DNA of 64,000 nucleotides, from NCBI RefSeq assembly GCF_020423045.1, contig NZ_CP081943.1, forward strand, positions 2,976,001 through 3,040,000, given 5' to 3'. The notes under the pieces are model-generated. The model made no database searches. It was given only the letters and a program-made list of their open reading frames with translations, and was not told where the DNA came from. This DNA is from Pseudomonas sp. MM213 (GTDB lineage: Bacteria > Pseudomonadota > Gammaproteobacteria > Pseudomonadales > Pseudomonadaceae). This document shows, in pieces, positions 10,518-20,403 of this stretch (within the stretch, counting starts at the first letter, position 1; each line of letters starts with the position of its first letter). A program made the position numbers and the translations under genes.

Positions 10518-10898
10518 TCAGGCCTTGGACAACAGGATCATCAAGGCCAGCCAGCCAAAACCGAGCAAGCGTTGGCCTGTTGAATGCCCGCGACGCAGCA
10601 GGAACCAGACAAAAAACGGTGGCAGAAAGAAAATCATCAGTTTCAACCACAGCTCCACCGGACGCGGGCCGTTGAGCGGCGGAGCGGGAATCGCTGCTTC
10701 GACGTCGGCTTTGCGTTTACGCCCGAACGCGGCCGGCGAAACCTTGGCCACACTCTCGTCTTGCGGTAAACGTCCGAAAGACAGTGGCGCCTTCGACGTT
10801 GCCGCTTGCGCCTCTCGTGTCGGCGCACCGCAATGAACACAAGCAGGCGCCGTTGAACTGATGCGTTGCTTGCACTCAAAACATTCGATTAACGCCAT
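10518..10898 (-). CDS. Zinc-ribbon membrane protein, function unknown
   Basis: 126 aa. The N-terminus has two CxxC pairs (CFECKQ and CVHCGAP), typical of a zinc ribbon. A low-complexity Pro/Ala linker follows, then two hydrophobic segments at about 86-103 and 110-125 (LMIFFLPPFFVWFLL, LGFGWLALMILL). It is convergent with ldhA with only 5 bp between stops. I cannot assign a role. Confidence 0.8.
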   Translation of the reverse strand: MALIECFECKQRISSTAPACVHCGAPTREAQAATSKAPLSFGRLPQDESVAKVSPAAFGRKRKADVEAAIPAPPLNGPRPVELWLKLMIFFLPPFFVWFLLRRGHSTGQRLLGFGWLALMILLSKA

Positions 10899-11032
10899 GT
10901 CCGTTCCTTAGAAATGCAAAAGCGGCAGTTTGCCATGAGTCGGCAGGTCATTTGAACCTGATCGAAGGTCATCTGCTTGCGCAATGCTGCGTGCAGGCCC
11001 GTGCTAGCATACCGCGCATATTTGGAGGACCC

Positions 11033-11467
11033 ATGGTCGAACACGATTTCCGCTATAACCTGATGAACCCGCAACACACCCTCACCGAATGCCGCGCCCT
11101 CGTGCCGGGGCGTTATCAAGTCACCGGCAACGGCGGCTCGATTCGCAACAATGACGTGCTGGTCGTGACCCTCAAAGGTGCCAAGGACTTGTCCATGCGC
11201 CTGACCGTCGAAACGGTTCGCCATTTGATCAACCCGCCCGGTCAATGGGTCGCGGTGGCCAGTGGTCCGGTGTTCGGTGAACTGGCGATCCACACCTGGA
11301 AAGTCAACTGCGACAGCTGCGCCAAAGAGCTGAGCTTCGAGTTCGCGGTCGACGCCAAACTGGGTAACAAGGCTGAAAAGCCTGCTGCCACTGCGCGGAT
11401 TGCCGAGTTGGGCTGGACCGCCGTCGGTGAGAAGCACCTGTGCCCGAAATGCCAGGAGCCTGCGTGA
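11033..11467 (+). CDS. Conserved hypothetical protein with CxxC motifs
   Basis: 144 aa from the ATG at 11033 (MVEHDFRYNLMNPQHTLTEC), preceded by TTTGGAGGACCC. Two CxxC pairs, one central (NCDSCAKEL) and one near the C-terminus (HLCPKCQEP), suggest a metal site. There is no signal peptide or membrane segment. Its stop overlaps the start of the next gene (TGATG), so the two are co-translated. No function recognised. Confidence 0.82.
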   Translation: MVEHDFRYNLMNPQHTLTECRALVPGRYQVTGNGGSIRNNDVLVVTLKGAKDLSMRLTVETVRHLINPPGQWVAVASGPVFGELAIHTWKVNCDSCAKELSFEFAVDAKLGNKAEKPAATARIAELGWTAVGEKHLCPKCQEPA

Positions 11468-11871
11468 TGAAACGCCTTGCTCTGACCGCAATGGTCGGCG
11501 CCAGCCTGCTGGGCTGTGCCGCCGAGCCGGTAAAATTGCAGCAGAACCGCAGCTACATTCTGGAATGGATCGGCGAACGCCCGCTGATGGATTACAGCCA
11601 CCTGACCGTCACCCTCGGCGAAGATGGCCGGGCCTATGGCAACGGCGGCTGCAACCACTGGTTCGCACCGTATACGCTCGAAGACGACAAGCTGAGTTTC
11701 GGCAAAGTCGGCAGCACGCGCAAACTGTGCGCGCCGGCGTTGATGGAACAGGAAAAGCGCTTCCTCCAGGCCCTGGAAAACGTGCAGCGCTGGGATGTTT
11801 CGCCAATCGACCAGATGCGCTTCTGGCCGGCCGAAGGCAAGCCGCTGCGTTGGTGGCTTGAAGAAGGCTGA
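11467..11871 (+). CDS. META-domain lipoprotein (HslJ-like)
   Basis: 134 aa. The ATG at 11467 overlaps the previous stop. A lipoprotein signal with lipobox LLGC is followed by a META domain with the typical GNGGCNHWFAPY and FGKVGSTRKLCAP segments. It should be anchored in an envelope membrane. HslJ/META proteins are linked to envelope stress or antibiotic tolerance in other bacteria; the role here is inferred only from the family. Confidence 0.85.
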   Translation: MKRLALTAMVGASLLGCAAEPVKLQQNRSYILEWIGERPLMDYSHLTVTLGEDGRAYGNGGCNHWFAPYTLEDDKLSFGKVGSTRKLCAPALMEQEKRFLQALENVQRWDVSPIDQMRFWPAEGKPLRWWLEEG

Positions 11872-11929
11872 ACCCGTGCCGGCGACAACGGCGGGTCATT
11901 CACCATTGATGTCGCCTGATACGATTTCC

Positions 11930-11961
11930 CCTGTAGGAGCCGGCTTGCTGGCTCCTACAGG
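11930..11961. repeat. Single REP-type palindrome
   Basis: A compact hairpin with a 12-bp perfect stem CCTGTAGGAGCC / GGCTCCTACAGG and an 8-nt loop. It lies between convergent genes and could act as a transcription end. Confidence 0.8.
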
Positions 11962-11971
11962 TCCGTGTGAA

Positions 11972-12439
11972 TCAGTTCGTTGCTTTTAGCGCCTCAAGCT
12001 TCGCCATCAGCCCCGCCGCTGTCTGCTCACCCATCAACTGTTCCCGCACCTTGCCCTTGTTATCGATGATGTACGTCACCGGCAACGCCTCGCTGCGCGG
12101 CAGTTCAAACAGCTCCGCCGGATCCGAAGCCAATACGGTGAACCTGATCCCCAGTTTCTCGCTGGCGCTTTTCAGCTCTTCGCCCTGCACGTTGTCGAAG
12201 TTGACCCCGAACACACCGATCTTCTTGTCCTTCAACTGCTCGGCCAGCCCGTTCAATTCCGGGATCTCGGTTCGGCACGGGCCGCACCATTCGGCCCAGT
12301 AATTAAGCACCAGCCATTGTTTGTCCAGACGTTCGGCGGCGACTTTTTGGCCGTTCTGATCGATGCCATAGTCATTGCCGCAGCCCCCCAACATCAGCGC
12401 ACCGATGATCGCCAATGCCGCTGCCAATCGCCTTGTCAT
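11972..12439 (-). CDS. Thioredoxin-like (TlpA family) lipoprotein
   Basis: 155 aa from the ATG at 12439-12437, with AAGGATC upstream. A lipoprotein signal ends in LMLGGC. The thioredoxin fold carries the active site WCGPC in NYWAEWCGPCRTEIPEL and a cis-Pro in SEALPVTYIID. It probably acts as an envelope-bound thiol-disulfide oxidoreductase. It is divergent from arsC. Confidence 0.9.
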   Translation of the reverse strand: MTRRLAAALAIIGALMLGGCGNDYGIDQNGQKVAAERLDKQWLVLNYWAEWCGPCRTEIPELNGLAEQLKDKKIGVFGVNFDNVQGEELKSASEKLGIRFTVLASDPAELFELPRSEALPVTYIIDNKGKVREQLMGEQTAAGLMAKLEALKATN

Positions 12440-12553
12440 GTCGTGATCCTTGTTCAAAATTGAATGCGCCTGCGACCCATCGCCTCCCAAGGTTCTGGAT
12501 TACGCGCTGCACAGTTAGAATAGCCGTCACCTTACGCAAGATGCGACCCGCAC

Positions 12554-13500
<947 letters not shown>

Positions 13501-13501
13501 A

Positions 13502-13927
13502 ATGGCGAAAAAGCCGAAGATCCTGCCTTCCATTGAATGGCTCGAACCACGGGTTCGGGCGATGCGCGTCATCAGTCTGCTGTGCTACTTCGGCCTGGTG
13601 GGATTGCTCTGCGCTTATTACCTGGTGGTCGCCGACCTGCATGGCGCGCGGCCGTGGGTGATTCTGCTGATCGAACTGGTGCCGCTGCTGTTGCTGGCGC
13701 CGGGGATGATCGTCGGCAGCGCGCGCGGGCATTCGTGGATGTGTTTTGTGGTGAACCTGTATTTCATCAAAGGCGCACTGGCGGCGTATGACCCGAACCG
13801 GCAGCTGTTCGGTTTGCTGGAAATGGGCGCGAGCCTGGCGGTGTTCTGCTCGGCGCTGTTGTATGTGCGGTGGCGGTTTCAGTTGAATCGCAAACTGGCG
13901 GGTGAAGGCGAAATCTCCGTCGCCTGA
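13502..13927 (+). CDS. DUF2069 inner-membrane protein
   Basis: 141 aa with four hydrophobic segments (about 21-42, 54-73, 78-97, 103-123), matching DUF2069 proteins encoded after wrbA in many gammaproteobacteria. The third gene of arsC-wrbA-DUF2069, with 1 bp after the wrbA stop. Function unknown. Confidence 0.9.
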   Translation: MAKKPKILPSIEWLEPRVRAMRVISLLCYFGLVGLLCAYYLVVADLHGARPWVILLIELVPLLLLAPGMIVGSARGHSWMCFVVNLYFIKGALAAYDPNRQLFGLLEMGASLAVFCSALLYVRWRFQLNRKLAGEGEISVA

Positions 13928-13935
13928 CAGATTGC

Positions 13936-14014
13936 AATCGCTAGCAGGCTAGCTCCCACATTGGATTTGTGTACGCCACAGATCCAATGTGGGAGCCAGC
14001 CTGCTGGCGATTGG
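13936..14014. repeat. REP doublet
   Basis: Inverted halves of the GGGAGCCAGCCTGCTGGCGA type separated by a short spacer, between convergent genes. The left half has a mutated core (CTAGCAGGCTAGC). Confidence 0.85.
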
Positions 14015-14029
14015 CCGGGCGACTCGGTG

Positions 14030-14704
14030 TCAATGATTGGCGGTGTACGCCAGCATCATCGAGATCTGACTCATCGGCCGCCCGCCGCTTTCTTCATGCC
14101 ACTGGTTGAACACGCCCTGCACCGTGGCCAGGTCCCGCAGGCTGGTGGGCACTTTGTCGACGATCTTCTGCGCATTCAGCGCCGCCACCACGTCATAACT
14201 CGGCACAAAGGTGTCCTTGCCGACCATCCGCAAAAATCTCGGCGCCGACAAACCACCCAATTGATGACCGTGTTTTTTCAGGTAGGTCCACAAGCCGACG
14301 ATATCGGTCACCGGCCAATCGGCGATCAACTCGCCAAAGCTGCCTTTCTCATGGGCCACGTCCAGCACGAACTGCGCATTGCGCGGCACGCTCTTGAGCT
14401 TGCCCAGGTGGCGGATGATCCGCGCGTCCTGCATCAGGCGTTCAAGGTGTTCGGCGCTCATCAGCACGACTTTTTCCGGGTCGAACTTGAAGAACACTTC
14501 TTCGAAGGCCGGCCACTTGGCGTCCACTAGGCTGTGCTTGAGCCCCGCGCGGAACACACGCAGCGCCATGGTCGAGAGGTAGCGATCGTCGCTGATATCG
14601 CGCAATTGCGCGGCAGTCTTCGGAACGGGCAGATGGGCTTCCAGTTCGGCTGCGGAACCGAAGCGGTTCAGACAGTATTCGTGCAGCCACTTGTAATCGC
14701 GCAT
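14030..14704 (-). CDS. DNA-3-methyladenine glycosylase I-like (Tag family) protein
   Basis: 224 aa. Helix-hairpin-helix glycosylase-like, with the Tag-like stretch AFEEVFFKFDPEKVVLMSAEHLERLMQDARIIRHLGKLKSV and, later, GGLSAPRFLRMVGKDTFVPSYDVV. Tag excises 3-methyladenine from DNA. The N-terminus lacks the zinc-binding Cys/His set of E. coli Tag, so the substrate may differ. REP elements bound the gene on both sides. Confidence 0.8.
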   Translation of the reverse strand: MRDYKWLHEYCLNRFGSAAELEAHLPVPKTAAQLRDISDDRYLSTMALRVFRAGLKHSLVDAKWPAFEEVFFKFDPEKVVLMSAEHLERLMQDARIIRHLGKLKSVPRNAQFVLDVAHEKGSFGELIADWPVTDIVGLWTYLKKHGHQLGGLSAPRFLRMVGKDTFVPSYDVVAALNAQKIVDKVPTSLRDLATVQGVFNQWHEESGGRPMSQISMMLAYTANH

Positions 14705-14734
14705 GCCCTCTCCTGAGGAGTCAGTGAGTAGACC

Positions 14735-14819
14735 AATGTGGGAGCCAGCCTGCTGGCGATAGCGGTGGGTCAGTCAACGTCTGACTTACCGCTATCGCCA
14801 GCAGGCTGGCTCCCACAGT
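14735..14819. repeat. REP doublet
   Basis: Inverted halves GGGAGCCAGCCTGCTGGCGA and its complement, between the Tag-like gene and ttcA. The extended stem includes TAGCGGTNNGTCAG. Confidence 0.88.
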
Positions 14820-14827
14820 GATGGTGT

Positions 14828-15652
14828 TTAGAGGTTTACTACGTTAACGAACCGCGACATGGCGGTTTCGTCGATCCGCAGGTTGGTGAAGTCGAACAGG
14901 TTGCGGTCCGCCAATTGCGACGGGATCACGTTTTGCAAGCTGCGGAAAATGCTTTCGGTGCGGCCCGGCGTCTTGCGCTCCCACTCCTGCAGCATTTCCT
15001 TGACCACCTGACGCTGCAGGTTTTCCTGGGAACCGCAGAGGTTGCACGGGATGATCGGGAATTGCTTGAGGTCCGAGTAGGCCTGGATGTCTTTTTCGTT
15101 GCAGTAGGCCAACGGGCGGATCACCACGTTGCGGCCGTCGTCGGCGCGCAGCTTCGGCGGCATGGCCTTGAGCGAGCCGTTGAAGAACATATTGAGGAAG
15201 AACGTTTCGACGATGTCGTCGCGGTGGTGACCGAGGGCCATTTTGGTCGCGCCGATTTCGTCGGCAAAGGTGTAGAGCGTGCCGCGACGCAGGCGCGAGC
15301 ACAGCGAGCAGGTGGTCTTGCCTTCCGGAATCAGCTCCTTGACCACCGAATACGTGTCTTTCTCGACGATGTGGTATTCGATGCCCAGGGTTTTGAGGTA
15401 CGCCGGCAGCACGTCCTCAGGGAAACCCGGCTGCTTCTGGTCCATGTTCACGGCCACGATCTCGAACTTGATCGGCGCGACCTTCTGCAAATGCATCAGC
15501 ACGTCGAGCATGGTGTAGCTGTCCTTGCCGCCGGACAGGCAGACCATGACCTTGTCGCCGTCTTCAATCATGTTGAAATCGGCGACAGCCTCACCGGCCT
15601 GACGGCGAAGGCGCTTTTGCAGTTTGTTCTGGTTGACCGTGAGAGTGCCCAT
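14828..15652 (-). CDS. ttcA: tRNA 2-thiocytidine(32) synthetase TtcA
   Basis: 274 aa from the ATG at 15652-15650 ([18 protein letters not shown]). The frame is open upstream through a REP element, which I treat as non-coding. The PP-loop ATPase motif is [12 protein letters not shown]; the Fe-S cysteines are in [10 protein letters not shown] and CNLCGSQ. It adds sulfur to C32 of certain tRNAs. Confidence 0.96.
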   Translation of the reverse strand: MGTLTVNQNKLQKRLRRQAGEAVADFNMIEDGDKVMVCLSGGKDSYTMLDVLMHLQKVAPIKFEIVAVNMDQKQPGFPEDVLPAYLKTLGIEYHIVEKDTYSVVKELIPEGKTTCSLCSRLRRGTLYTFADEIGATKMALGHHRDDIVETFFLNMFFNGSLKAMPPKLRADDGRNVVIRPLAYCNEKDIQAYSDLKQFPIIPCNLCGSQENLQRQVVKEMLQEWERKTPGRTESIFRSLQNVIPSQLADRNLFDFTNLRIDETAMSRFVNVVNL

Positions 15653-15729
15653 GACGCGAGATCCGTGAGGTGTGACGAAAGGCCGGCATTTTACGCAAAA
15701 ACCCGCCTCCGGCGAAGTACCCACGATCC

Positions 15730-15828
15730 CCTGTGGGAGCGAGCCTGCTCGCGATGGCGGTGTGTCAGTCCAAACAGTCATGCCTGATACACCGCCATCG
15801 CCGGCAAGCCGGTCTCGCTCCCACAGGG
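15730..15828. repeat. REP doublet
   Basis: Inverted halves CCTGTGGGAGCGAGCCTGCT and, on the other side, CGCCGGCAAGCCGGTCTCGC. The second half carries a 2-bp insertion relative to the usual core. Confidence 0.85.
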
Positions 15829-16006
15829 ATAACGTTGACAGTGCCAGTGGCGATTAACAGAGGGATTTACAGCGCGATTTGCTCTAACGCCCTACAACCT
15901 GCGGGGTTAAGACCTTTCTATACTGCGTCATAAGGTCGCACACATATCCAGACCTTTACTTACTTGGCCACTTTGGTCTGTAGGCGCTCCACTGGGGGGC
16001 GACGGT

Positions 16007-16015
16007 AAAAACAAG
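16007..16015 (+). promoter_or_regulatory. Candidate Hfq/Crc target motif at the Yip1-gene RBS
   Basis: AAAAACAAGAGGAG precedes the start. The first nine bases form three A-A-N triplets (AAA AAC AAG), the pattern bound by Hfq with Crc in Pseudomonas catabolite repression, and they run straight into the Shine-Dalgarno AGAGGAG. Confidence 0.5.
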
Positions 16016-16028
16016 AGGAGTGACTGGC

Positions 16029-16631
16029 ATGATCCATCACGTAGTGGGGCTCTTCACCCACCCCGACCAGGAATGGAAAGAAATCCGTGGCGACCAAGAG
16101 GAAAGCATCAGCCACATGTACCTGACCCACACGCTGATTCTGGCGGCGATCCCCGCCGTGTCGGCGTTTATCGGCACCACGCAGGTCGGCTGGGTAATTG
16201 GCAGCCGGGCACCGGTGATGCTGACGCAGGAAAGCGCGCTATGGATGACGATCATGTCGTACGTGGCGATGCTCGGCGGCGTTGCCGTAATGGGCGCGTT
16301 CATCCACTGGATGGCCCGCACCTATGACGCCAACCCGAGTCTGGCACGTTGCGTTGCGTTTGCGACCTACACCGCGACCCCGCTGTTCATTGGCGGCCTC
16401 GCGGCACTGTACCCACACATGTGGCTGGGGATGATCGTCGGGACGGCGGCCATCTGCTACACGGTGTACCTGCTGTATGTGGGGCTTCCAACTTTCATGA
16501 ACATTCCATCTGACGAGGGATTTCTGTTTTCAAGTTCGGTGCTCGCCGTCGGTTTAGTCGTACTGGTGGCGATCATGGCGTTCACTGTCATTGTCTGGGG
16601 ACTCGGCGTGGGGCCGGTCTACACGAACTAG
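16029..16631 (+). CDS. Yip1-family inner-membrane protein
   Basis: 200 aa from the ATG at 16029, 8 bases after AGGAG; a GTG three codons earlier overlaps the ribosome site and is less likely. The pattern MIHHVVGLFTHPDQEWKEI followed by five hydrophobic segments (about 36-55, 71-92, 108-128, 133-153, 170-195) is typical of bacterial YIP1/DUF1282 proteins. Function unknown. A terminator follows at 16668, so the gene is monocistronic. Confidence 0.88.
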   Translation: MIHHVVGLFTHPDQEWKEIRGDQEESISHMYLTHTLILAAIPAVSAFIGTTQVGWVIGSRAPVMLTQESALWMTIMSYVAMLGGVAVMGAFIHWMARTYDANPSLARCVAFATYTATPLFIGGLAALYPHMWLGMIVGTAAICYTVYLLYVGLPTFMNIPSDEGFLFSSSVLAVGLVVLVAIMAFTVIVWGLGVGPVYTN

Positions 16632-16667
16632 TTACGCTCTCCACCCAAAATCAAGATCTGCCAACAC

Positions 16668-16690
16668 AGGCCGCCGCAAGGCGGCCTTTC
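16668..16690 (+). terminator. Intrinsic terminator after the Yip1 gene
   Basis: GGCCGCC / GGCGGCC stem with GCAA tetraloop and a short T-rich tail. Confidence 0.75.
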
Positions 16691-16781
16691 AATGTGGGGG
16701 GGTAACGACCATTCGGCGCCCTGGCGATTCGCAAGGCCCGAGCGTTGCGGCATACTCGACGTCTCTGGAGATCCATCAAGC

Positions 16782-17276
16782 ATGCCCGAGCAACTCAATA
16801 CCCGCGTCGAAGACTGTTACCAACAAGCCGAATCCTTTTTCAAACGAACCTTCAAACGCCCCGTGGTGAGCCTCAAGCTGCGCGGGCAAAAAGCCGGTGT
16901 CGCGCATCTGCACGAGAACCTGCTGCGCTTCAATCCGCAGCTGTACCGCGAAAACACTGAAGACTTCCTCAAGCAGACCGTGGCCCATGAAGTCGCCCAC
17001 CTGATCGCTCATCAGCTGTTTGGCGATCGCATCCAGCCCCACGGCGAAGAGTGGCAACTGATCATGCGTGGCGTGTACGAACTGCCGCCCAATCGCTGCC
17101 ACACCTACGACGTCAAGCGCCGCAGCGTGACGCGCTATATCTACAAATGCCCGTGCGCCGACAGTGATTTCCCGTTTTCGGCGCAGCGCCATAGCCTGGT
17201 GCGGCAGGGGCGGCGGTATTTGTGTCGGCGGTGCCGGAGCACGTTGGTGTTCAGTGGGGAGATGCGGGTCGAATAA
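16782..17276 (+). CDS. sprT: SprT-family zinc metalloprotease-like protein
   Basis: 164 aa from the ATG at 16782 (MPEQLNTRVEDCYQQA). The zinc motif is HEVAHLIAH, with a downstream HGEEWQLIM. A C-terminal zinc ribbon has CPC and CRRC pairs. SprT-like domains relate to the SPRTN protease acting on DNA-protein crosslinks; the bacterial role is not settled. Confidence 0.92.
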   Translation: MPEQLNTRVEDCYQQAESFFKRTFKRPVVSLKLRGQKAGVAHLHENLLRFNPQLYRENTEDFLKQTVAHEVAHLIAHQLFGDRIQPHGEEWQLIMRGVYELPPNRCHTYDVKRRSVTRYIYKCPCADSDFPFSAQRHSLVRQGRRYLCRRCRSTLVFSGEMRVE

Positions 17277-17299
17277 GTCGGATTTGTGGTGTTTTGGCG

Positions 17300-17394
17300 G
17301 GCCCCTTCGCGGGCAAGCCTCGCTCCTACAGGTGATCTCGATGCGTCTGTAGGAGCGAGCGATGCGGCGATCCGACTTGCCCGCGAAGAGGCCA
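17300..17394. repeat. REP doublet with variant right half
   Basis: The left half is a standard CTTCGCGGGCAAGCCTCGCT. The right half reads TAGGAGCGAGCGATGCGGCG followed by ATCCGACTTGCCCGCGAA, an expanded core also seen at 43690. Confidence 0.85.
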
Positions 17395-17403
17395 TCGAAA
17401 ACC

Positions 17404-18585
17404 CTACATAATCACCTTGGCACGCCGCAATTCTTCAATTCGCAGCGAACTAAACCCCAACTCCCCCAATACCTGATCCGTATGCTCACCCAGCGCCGCA
17501 CCGATATGCCGAGGCTCGGGCAACCCATCCGAGAACTTCAACGGACACGCCATCTGCGCCTGGTTCGTGCCATCCCCTCGCGGCACGTCGGTCACCAATT
17601 CCCGCGCCTGCAACTGCGGATGCCGAATTGCCTCACCCAAGGTCAGCACCGGCTCGACGCACGCATCGAGCTCGGCAAACAGTGCGCACAATTCGGCAAA
17701 GTCGTGTTTCTCGAATTCAGTCTGCAGCGCGTCCTTTAGCTTCTTTTGCTGGGCAGGCTGAGGTGACAGGCCCAACGCCGCCAACTCCTCCAGCCCCAGT
17801 GCCGTGCACAGTTGCTTCATGAACGGCGGCTCCAGGCTGCCCACCGATAACCAGCGGCCATCCCGCGAACGGTAATAGTCGTAAAAGCTGCCGCCGTTGA
17901 GCATCTGGTCTTCCCGGCCCGGCTCCTCGCCGCAGGCCAGGTACCCGGCCCCGGCCATGGCGTTCAGGCTGAATGCGCAGTCGGTCATGCTCACATCCAG
18001 ATGCTGCCCCAATCCGCTTTGTTGCCGGGCGATCACCGCCGCCAGCAGGCCGATGACGCCGTGCAGCGAACCGCCGGCGACATCCGCCACTTGCACGCCC
18101 AAGGGCAGCGGGCCGTTGTCGGCGCGGCCGGTGTAGCTCGCCAGCCCCGCCAACGCCAGGTAATTGATGTCGTGGCCGGCGCGATCCTTGTAGGGGCCGG
18201 TTTGCCCGTATCCAGTGATCGACACGTAGATCAGCTTTGGGTTGATGGCTTTCAACGCTTCATACCCCAGGCCCAATCGTTCCATGACACCAGGGCGGAA
18301 TTGTTCCAGGACGATGTCGTAGTCCTGCACCAGTTGCTTGATCACCGCCAGCGCCTCGGGCTGCTTGAGGTCCAGCGCCAGGCTGCGCTTGTTGCGATTG
18401 AGGTACGCGTGGCTGGCCGACACGCCTTGGTCATGGGGCGGCAGCACGCGCAACAGGTCCATGCGGGTCGGCGATTCGATGCGCAAGACCTCGGCGCCCA
18501 TGTCAGCCAATAACAGCGAGGCGAACGGCCCCGGCAACAGTGTCGAGAAATCCAGAACCTTGAGTGATGCCAATGGGCCGGGCAT
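17404..18585 (-). CDS. CaiB/BaiF-family CoA transferase or alpha-methylacyl-CoA racemase
   Basis: 393 aa from the ATG at 18585-18583 (MPGPLASLKVLDFSTLLPGP). Upstream frame excluded because it runs through the dctA terminator. Class III CoA-transferase motifs: LLLADMGAEVLRIESP, LNRNKRSLALDLK, ISITGYGQTGPY-like YVSITGYGQTGPY, and GHDINYLALAG with the Asp of the active site. HDINY is the pattern of racemases, so AMACR-type racemase is preferred over a true transferase. Confidence 0.9.
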   Translation of the reverse strand: MPGPLASLKVLDFSTLLPGPFASLLLADMGAEVLRIESPTRMDLLRVLPPHDQGVSASHAYLNRNKRSLALDLKQPEALAVIKQLVQDYDIVLEQFRPGVMERLGLGYEALKAINPKLIYVSITGYGQTGPYKDRAGHDINYLALAGLASYTGRADNGPLPLGVQVADVAGGSLHGVIGLLAAVIARQQSGLGQHLDVSMTDCAFSLNAMAGAGYLACGEEPGREDQMLNGGSFYDYYRSRDGRWLSVGSLEPPFMKQLCTALGLEELAALGLSPQPAQQKKLKDALQTEFEKHDFAELCALFAELDACVEPVLTLGEAIRHPQLQARELVTDVPRGDGTNQAQMACPLKFSDGLPEPRHIGAALGEHTDQVLGELGFSSLRIEELRRAKVIM

Positions 18586-18690
18586 GAGCGATCTCCGTAT
18601 TCGATGCCTCCAGCCTAGGCAGCCAATCGCGTTGCAGCAATCACCTGATGTGTCAGCAACTGTGACCGTTACGCTCAAATTCCAGGCATG

Positions 18691-18717
18691 AAAAAACCCG
18701 CCGAAGCGGGTTTTTTC
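18691..18717. terminator. Bidirectional terminator after dctA
   Basis: AAAAAACCCGC / GCGGGTTTTTT with a 5-nt loop. A/T tracts on both sides allow function on either strand; dctA ends 14 bp away. Confidence 0.9.
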
Positions 18718-18730
18718 ATGACAACGCGTG

Positions 18731-20065
18731 TTACTTGACGTTGCTTGGGGTTGGGCCTTCGGCCACACCCAGGTCGTCTACTTCACGTTCATCGGAGATA
18801 CCGCGACCGCCGGAAGCCAGCTCGACTTGCAGCTTGTCTTCGTCCAGCTCTTTCACCCACTTGGCCACGACCAGGGTCGCAACAGCATTACCAACGAGGT
18901 TGGTCAGCGCACGGGCTTCGGACATGAAGCGGTCGATACCGAGGATCAGCGCCAGGCCGGCTACTGGCAGAGTACCCACGGCCGACAGGGTGGCTGCCAG
19001 CACGATGAAACCACTACCGGTCACACCTGCCGCACCTTTGGAGGACAACAGCAGCACCAGCAGCAAGGTGATCTGGTGAGTGAGGTCCATCGGCGTATCA
19101 GTCGCCTGAGCGATAAACACAGCCGCCATGGTCAGGTAGATCGAAGTACCGTCGAGGTTGAAGGAGTAACCAGTCGGGATCACCAGACCCACTACCGATT
19201 TATCCGCACCCAGGCGTTCCATTTTGATCAGCATGCGTGGCAGAGCCGATTCCGACGAGGAAGTGCCCAGTACGATCAGCAGTTCTTCACGGATGTAGCG
19301 GATCAGCTTGAGTACGCTGAAACCATGCGCGCGGCAGATGGCGCCCAATACCAGAACCACAAACAGGATGCAGGTGATGTAGAAGCAGATCATCAGTTGA
19401 CCGAGCTGTACCAGCGAGCCAACACCGTAAGCACCAATGGTGAAGGCCATGGCACCGAAGGCACCGACCGGCGCGAGCTTCATGATCATGTTGATGATGT
19501 TGAACATCACGTGAGCGAAGCGATCGATAAAGTCCAGGACCGGCTTGCCGTATGCACCCAGGCGATGCAGGGCGAAACCGAAGATCACCGAGAACATCAG
19601 AACTTGCAGGATATCGCCGTTGGCGAAAGCGCCGACGATGGTGTTCGGGATCACATTGAGGATAAAGGCGACGATGCTCTGGTCTTTACCGGCCGAGATG
19701 AAGCCAGCGATTTTGCTGGTGTCCAGAGTCGTTACGTCGATGTGCATGCCGGCGCCCGGTTGCACGACGTTGACCACGACCAGACCGATCAGCAAGGCAA
19801 TAGTGGAAACGATTTCGAAGTACAGCAGCGCATAACCGCCGGTCTTGCCGACCGATTTCATGTTCTGCATGCCGGCGATACCGCTGACGACCGTACAGAA
19901 GATGATTGGCGCGATGACCATTTTGATCAGTTTGATGAACCCGTCACCCAGCGGCTTGAGGGCCACACCGGTCTGCGGGTAGAAGTGACCAAGCAGGATG
20001 CCGATGGCGATGGCAACGATCACCTGGAAATACAGGGATTTGTACAGTGGCTGACGAGTCGTCAT
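18731..20065 (-). CDS. dctA: C4-dicarboxylate:cation symporter DctA
   Basis: 444 aa from the ATG at 20065-20063 ([14 protein letters not shown]), with AGGAAC upstream. It imports succinate, fumarate and malate. Glutamate/dicarboxylate symporter motifs: [11 protein letters not shown] (hairpin serine-rich loop), [12 protein letters not shown] and the [13 protein letters not shown] loop; about eight membrane helices. Upstream is a near-perfect sigma-54 promoter at 20197-20211 and two palindromes, which fit control by DctB/DctD as known for dctA in Pseudomonas. No dctBD genes are in the window. Confidence 0.97.
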   Translation of the reverse strand: MTTRQPLYKSLYFQVIVAIAIGILLGHFYPQTGVALKPLGDGFIKLIKMVIAPIIFCTVVSGIAGMQNMKSVGKTGGYALLYFEIVSTIALLIGLVVVNVVQPGAGMHIDVTTLDTSKIAGFISAGKDQSIVAFILNVIPNTIVGAFANGDILQVLMFSVIFGFALHRLGAYGKPVLDFIDRFAHVMFNIINMIMKLAPVGAFGAMAFTIGAYGVGSLVQLGQLMICFYITCILFVVLVLGAICRAHGFSVLKLIRYIREELLIVLGTSSSESALPRMLIKMERLGADKSVVGLVIPTGYSFNLDGTSIYLTMAAVFIAQATDTPMDLTHQITLLLVLLLSSKGAAGVTGSGFIVLAATLSAVGTLPVAGLALILGIDRFMSEARALTNLVGNAVATLVVAKWVKELDEDKLQVELASGGRGISDEREVDDLGVAEGPTPSNVK

Positions 20066-20194
20066 TGCAAAGTTCCTCAAGAGTGCGCGCTAACAACATC
20101 CATCTGTTGCCCACGACACCTGAATTGCGAACCCTCCTGCACTGGAGGGATTTGTTTTTTCGAGCTGCACGACGGCAGGCATCTGCTCGTTGTA

Positions 20195-20211
20195 GCGCAA
20201 GCGGCGTGCCA
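20195..20211 (-). promoter_or_regulatory. Sigma-54 (-24/-12) promoter for dctA
   Basis: On the minus strand TGGCACG-CCGC-TTGC, a full match to the RpoN consensus TGGCACG-N4-TTGC. Predicted start near 20185, giving a leader of about 120 nt. Confidence 0.9.
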
Positions 20212-20289
20212 CTTTTGCAAAACCCGCTGCGAGCCTTTTGACATCAGGGTTTACAGGTTCAACGTACCTTGGGTGCGCTATAAAACAGT

Positions 20290-20344
20290 GGCGGATTTCC
20301 GCCCATCCGCCAAACCTCGTCCTGCAATTTGGCGGATATCCGCC
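20290..20344. promoter_or_regulatory. Paired 14-bp palindromes, candidate enhancer sites
   Basis: GGCGGATTTCCGCC at 20290-20303 and GGCGGATATCCGCC at 20331-20344. The centres are 41 bp apart (four helical turns) and 80-130 bp upstream of the sigma-54 promoter, the usual place for a bacterial enhancer-binding protein such as DctD. They also precede the divergent AraC-type gene, which might use them instead. Confidence 0.75.
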
Positions 20345-20403
20345 TTGTCCATTGCCTGACCCGACGACTACCATCCGTCGTTCAATAGACGGACCTGCCT
20401 TCT

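Noticed and set aside
18728..20359. 543-aa frame antisense to dctA
   Set aside because: It crosses the dctA promoter and the paired palindromes; its composition (Gln/Asp/His rich) is typical of shadows.
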